A DNA stretch of 5,673 nt, taken from contig JAFYTB010000170.1 in NCBI GenBank assembly GCA_017559045.1, forward strand, positions 1-5,673, in the 5' to 3' direction. The notes below the pieces were generated by a model. It saw only the letters and a program-made list of their open reading frames with translations, ran no database searches and was not told the DNA's origin. Position 1 is the first letter of the stretch. Every line of letters begins with the position of its first letter. This stretch comes from Eggerthellaceae bacterium. GTDB taxonomy: Bacteria; Actinomycetota; Coriobacteriia; Coriobacteriales; Eggerthellaceae. Shown one piece after another: positions 5,403 through 5,673 of this stretch. A program made the position numbers and the translations under genes.

Positions 5403-5673
5403 GTGTCGGTTGAGACGATTGCGAATTTGGACGATCCGCGCTTGCGCGTGTTCTCGGCGATGACTGATGCGGAGCTTAAGGATCCTCGTCAGATGCTGGG
5501 TCTCGCATTGGCGATCGATGATGCACAGGATCCCGAGCGCTTGGCGTGCGGCCTGTTCGTCGCCGAGTCTCGCAATGTAATCGAGCGTGCGCTTGCGGGT
5601 GGATATCAGCCGTTCTGCCTGTTCATTGAAGAATGCTGGTTCGAGCAAAGCAAGACGCTCGTCGAGAGTCTCT
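5403..5673 (+). CDS. TrmH/SpoU-type RNA methyltransferase, 5' part only
   Basis: An open frame from GTG 5403 runs off the window after 90 residues with no stop. The visible part fits the N-terminal substrate-binding region of SpoU/TrmH rRNA or tRNA 2'-O-methyltransferases: DDPRLRVF (10-17), an acidic stretch, then the telling block GLFVAESRNVIERALAGGYQP (50-70), like the family's FvaEG..vieral pattern. The catalytic knotted SPOUT domain that binds S-adenosylmethionine would lie beyond the edge, so activity and target nucleotide cannot be judged. It likely shares a transcript with cysK. The assignment rests on one short block; an uncharacterised relative is possible. Confidence 0.75.
   Translation, partial: MSVETIANLDDPRLRVFSAMTDAELKDPRQMLGLALAIDDAQDPERLACGLFVAESRNVIERALAGGYQPFCLFIEECWFEQSKTLVESL

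Overview
The window looks like a moderately GC-rich chromosomal segment from a Gram-positive bacterium. The gene set, the strong GGAGG-type ribosome binding sites, some GTG starts and the protein sequences together suggest an actinobacterial gut anaerobe of the Coriobacteriia, possibly Collinsella. That assignment rests on recognition of protein style, not on a marker gene, and is an inference.

Layout from left to right: (1) meso-diaminopimelate dehydrogenase (ddh, 13-999, +), closed by an intrinsic terminator. (2) A two-gene plus-strand unit of unknown function: a 158-residue protein with a Ser/Gly/aromatic-rich middle (1111-1587), then 26 bases later a 520-residue coiled-coil protein ending in two copies of a winged-helix-like domain, each with a CPAC motif, joined by a Ser/Tyr-rich linker (1614-3176). 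It ends at a strong rho-independent terminator (3224-3266). (3) A lysine exporter of the LysO family on the minus strand (3275-4273), converging on that unit. (4) A 176-base divergent intergenic region that carries a perfect 82-base palindrome, itself built of two inverted REP-like units. (5) Cysteine synthase (cysK, 4450-5382, +), followed after 20 bases by the 5' end of a TrmH/SpoU-type RNA methyltransferase (5403 to the window edge).

The recognisable genes are core amino-acid metabolism. Ddh makes meso-DAP, the lysine precursor and peptidoglycan component; LysO would export surplus lysine; CysK makes cysteine. Ddh and LysO act on the same pathway, but they are on opposite strands and separated by the unknown pair, so shared regulation cannot be claimed.

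The two parts that deserve attention are the unknown operon, with its two low-complexity aromatic/serine segments and its duplicated CPAC winged helix, and the REPIN-like palindrome directly upstream of cysK. I see no CRISPR array, tRNA, rRNA or intact insertion sequence.
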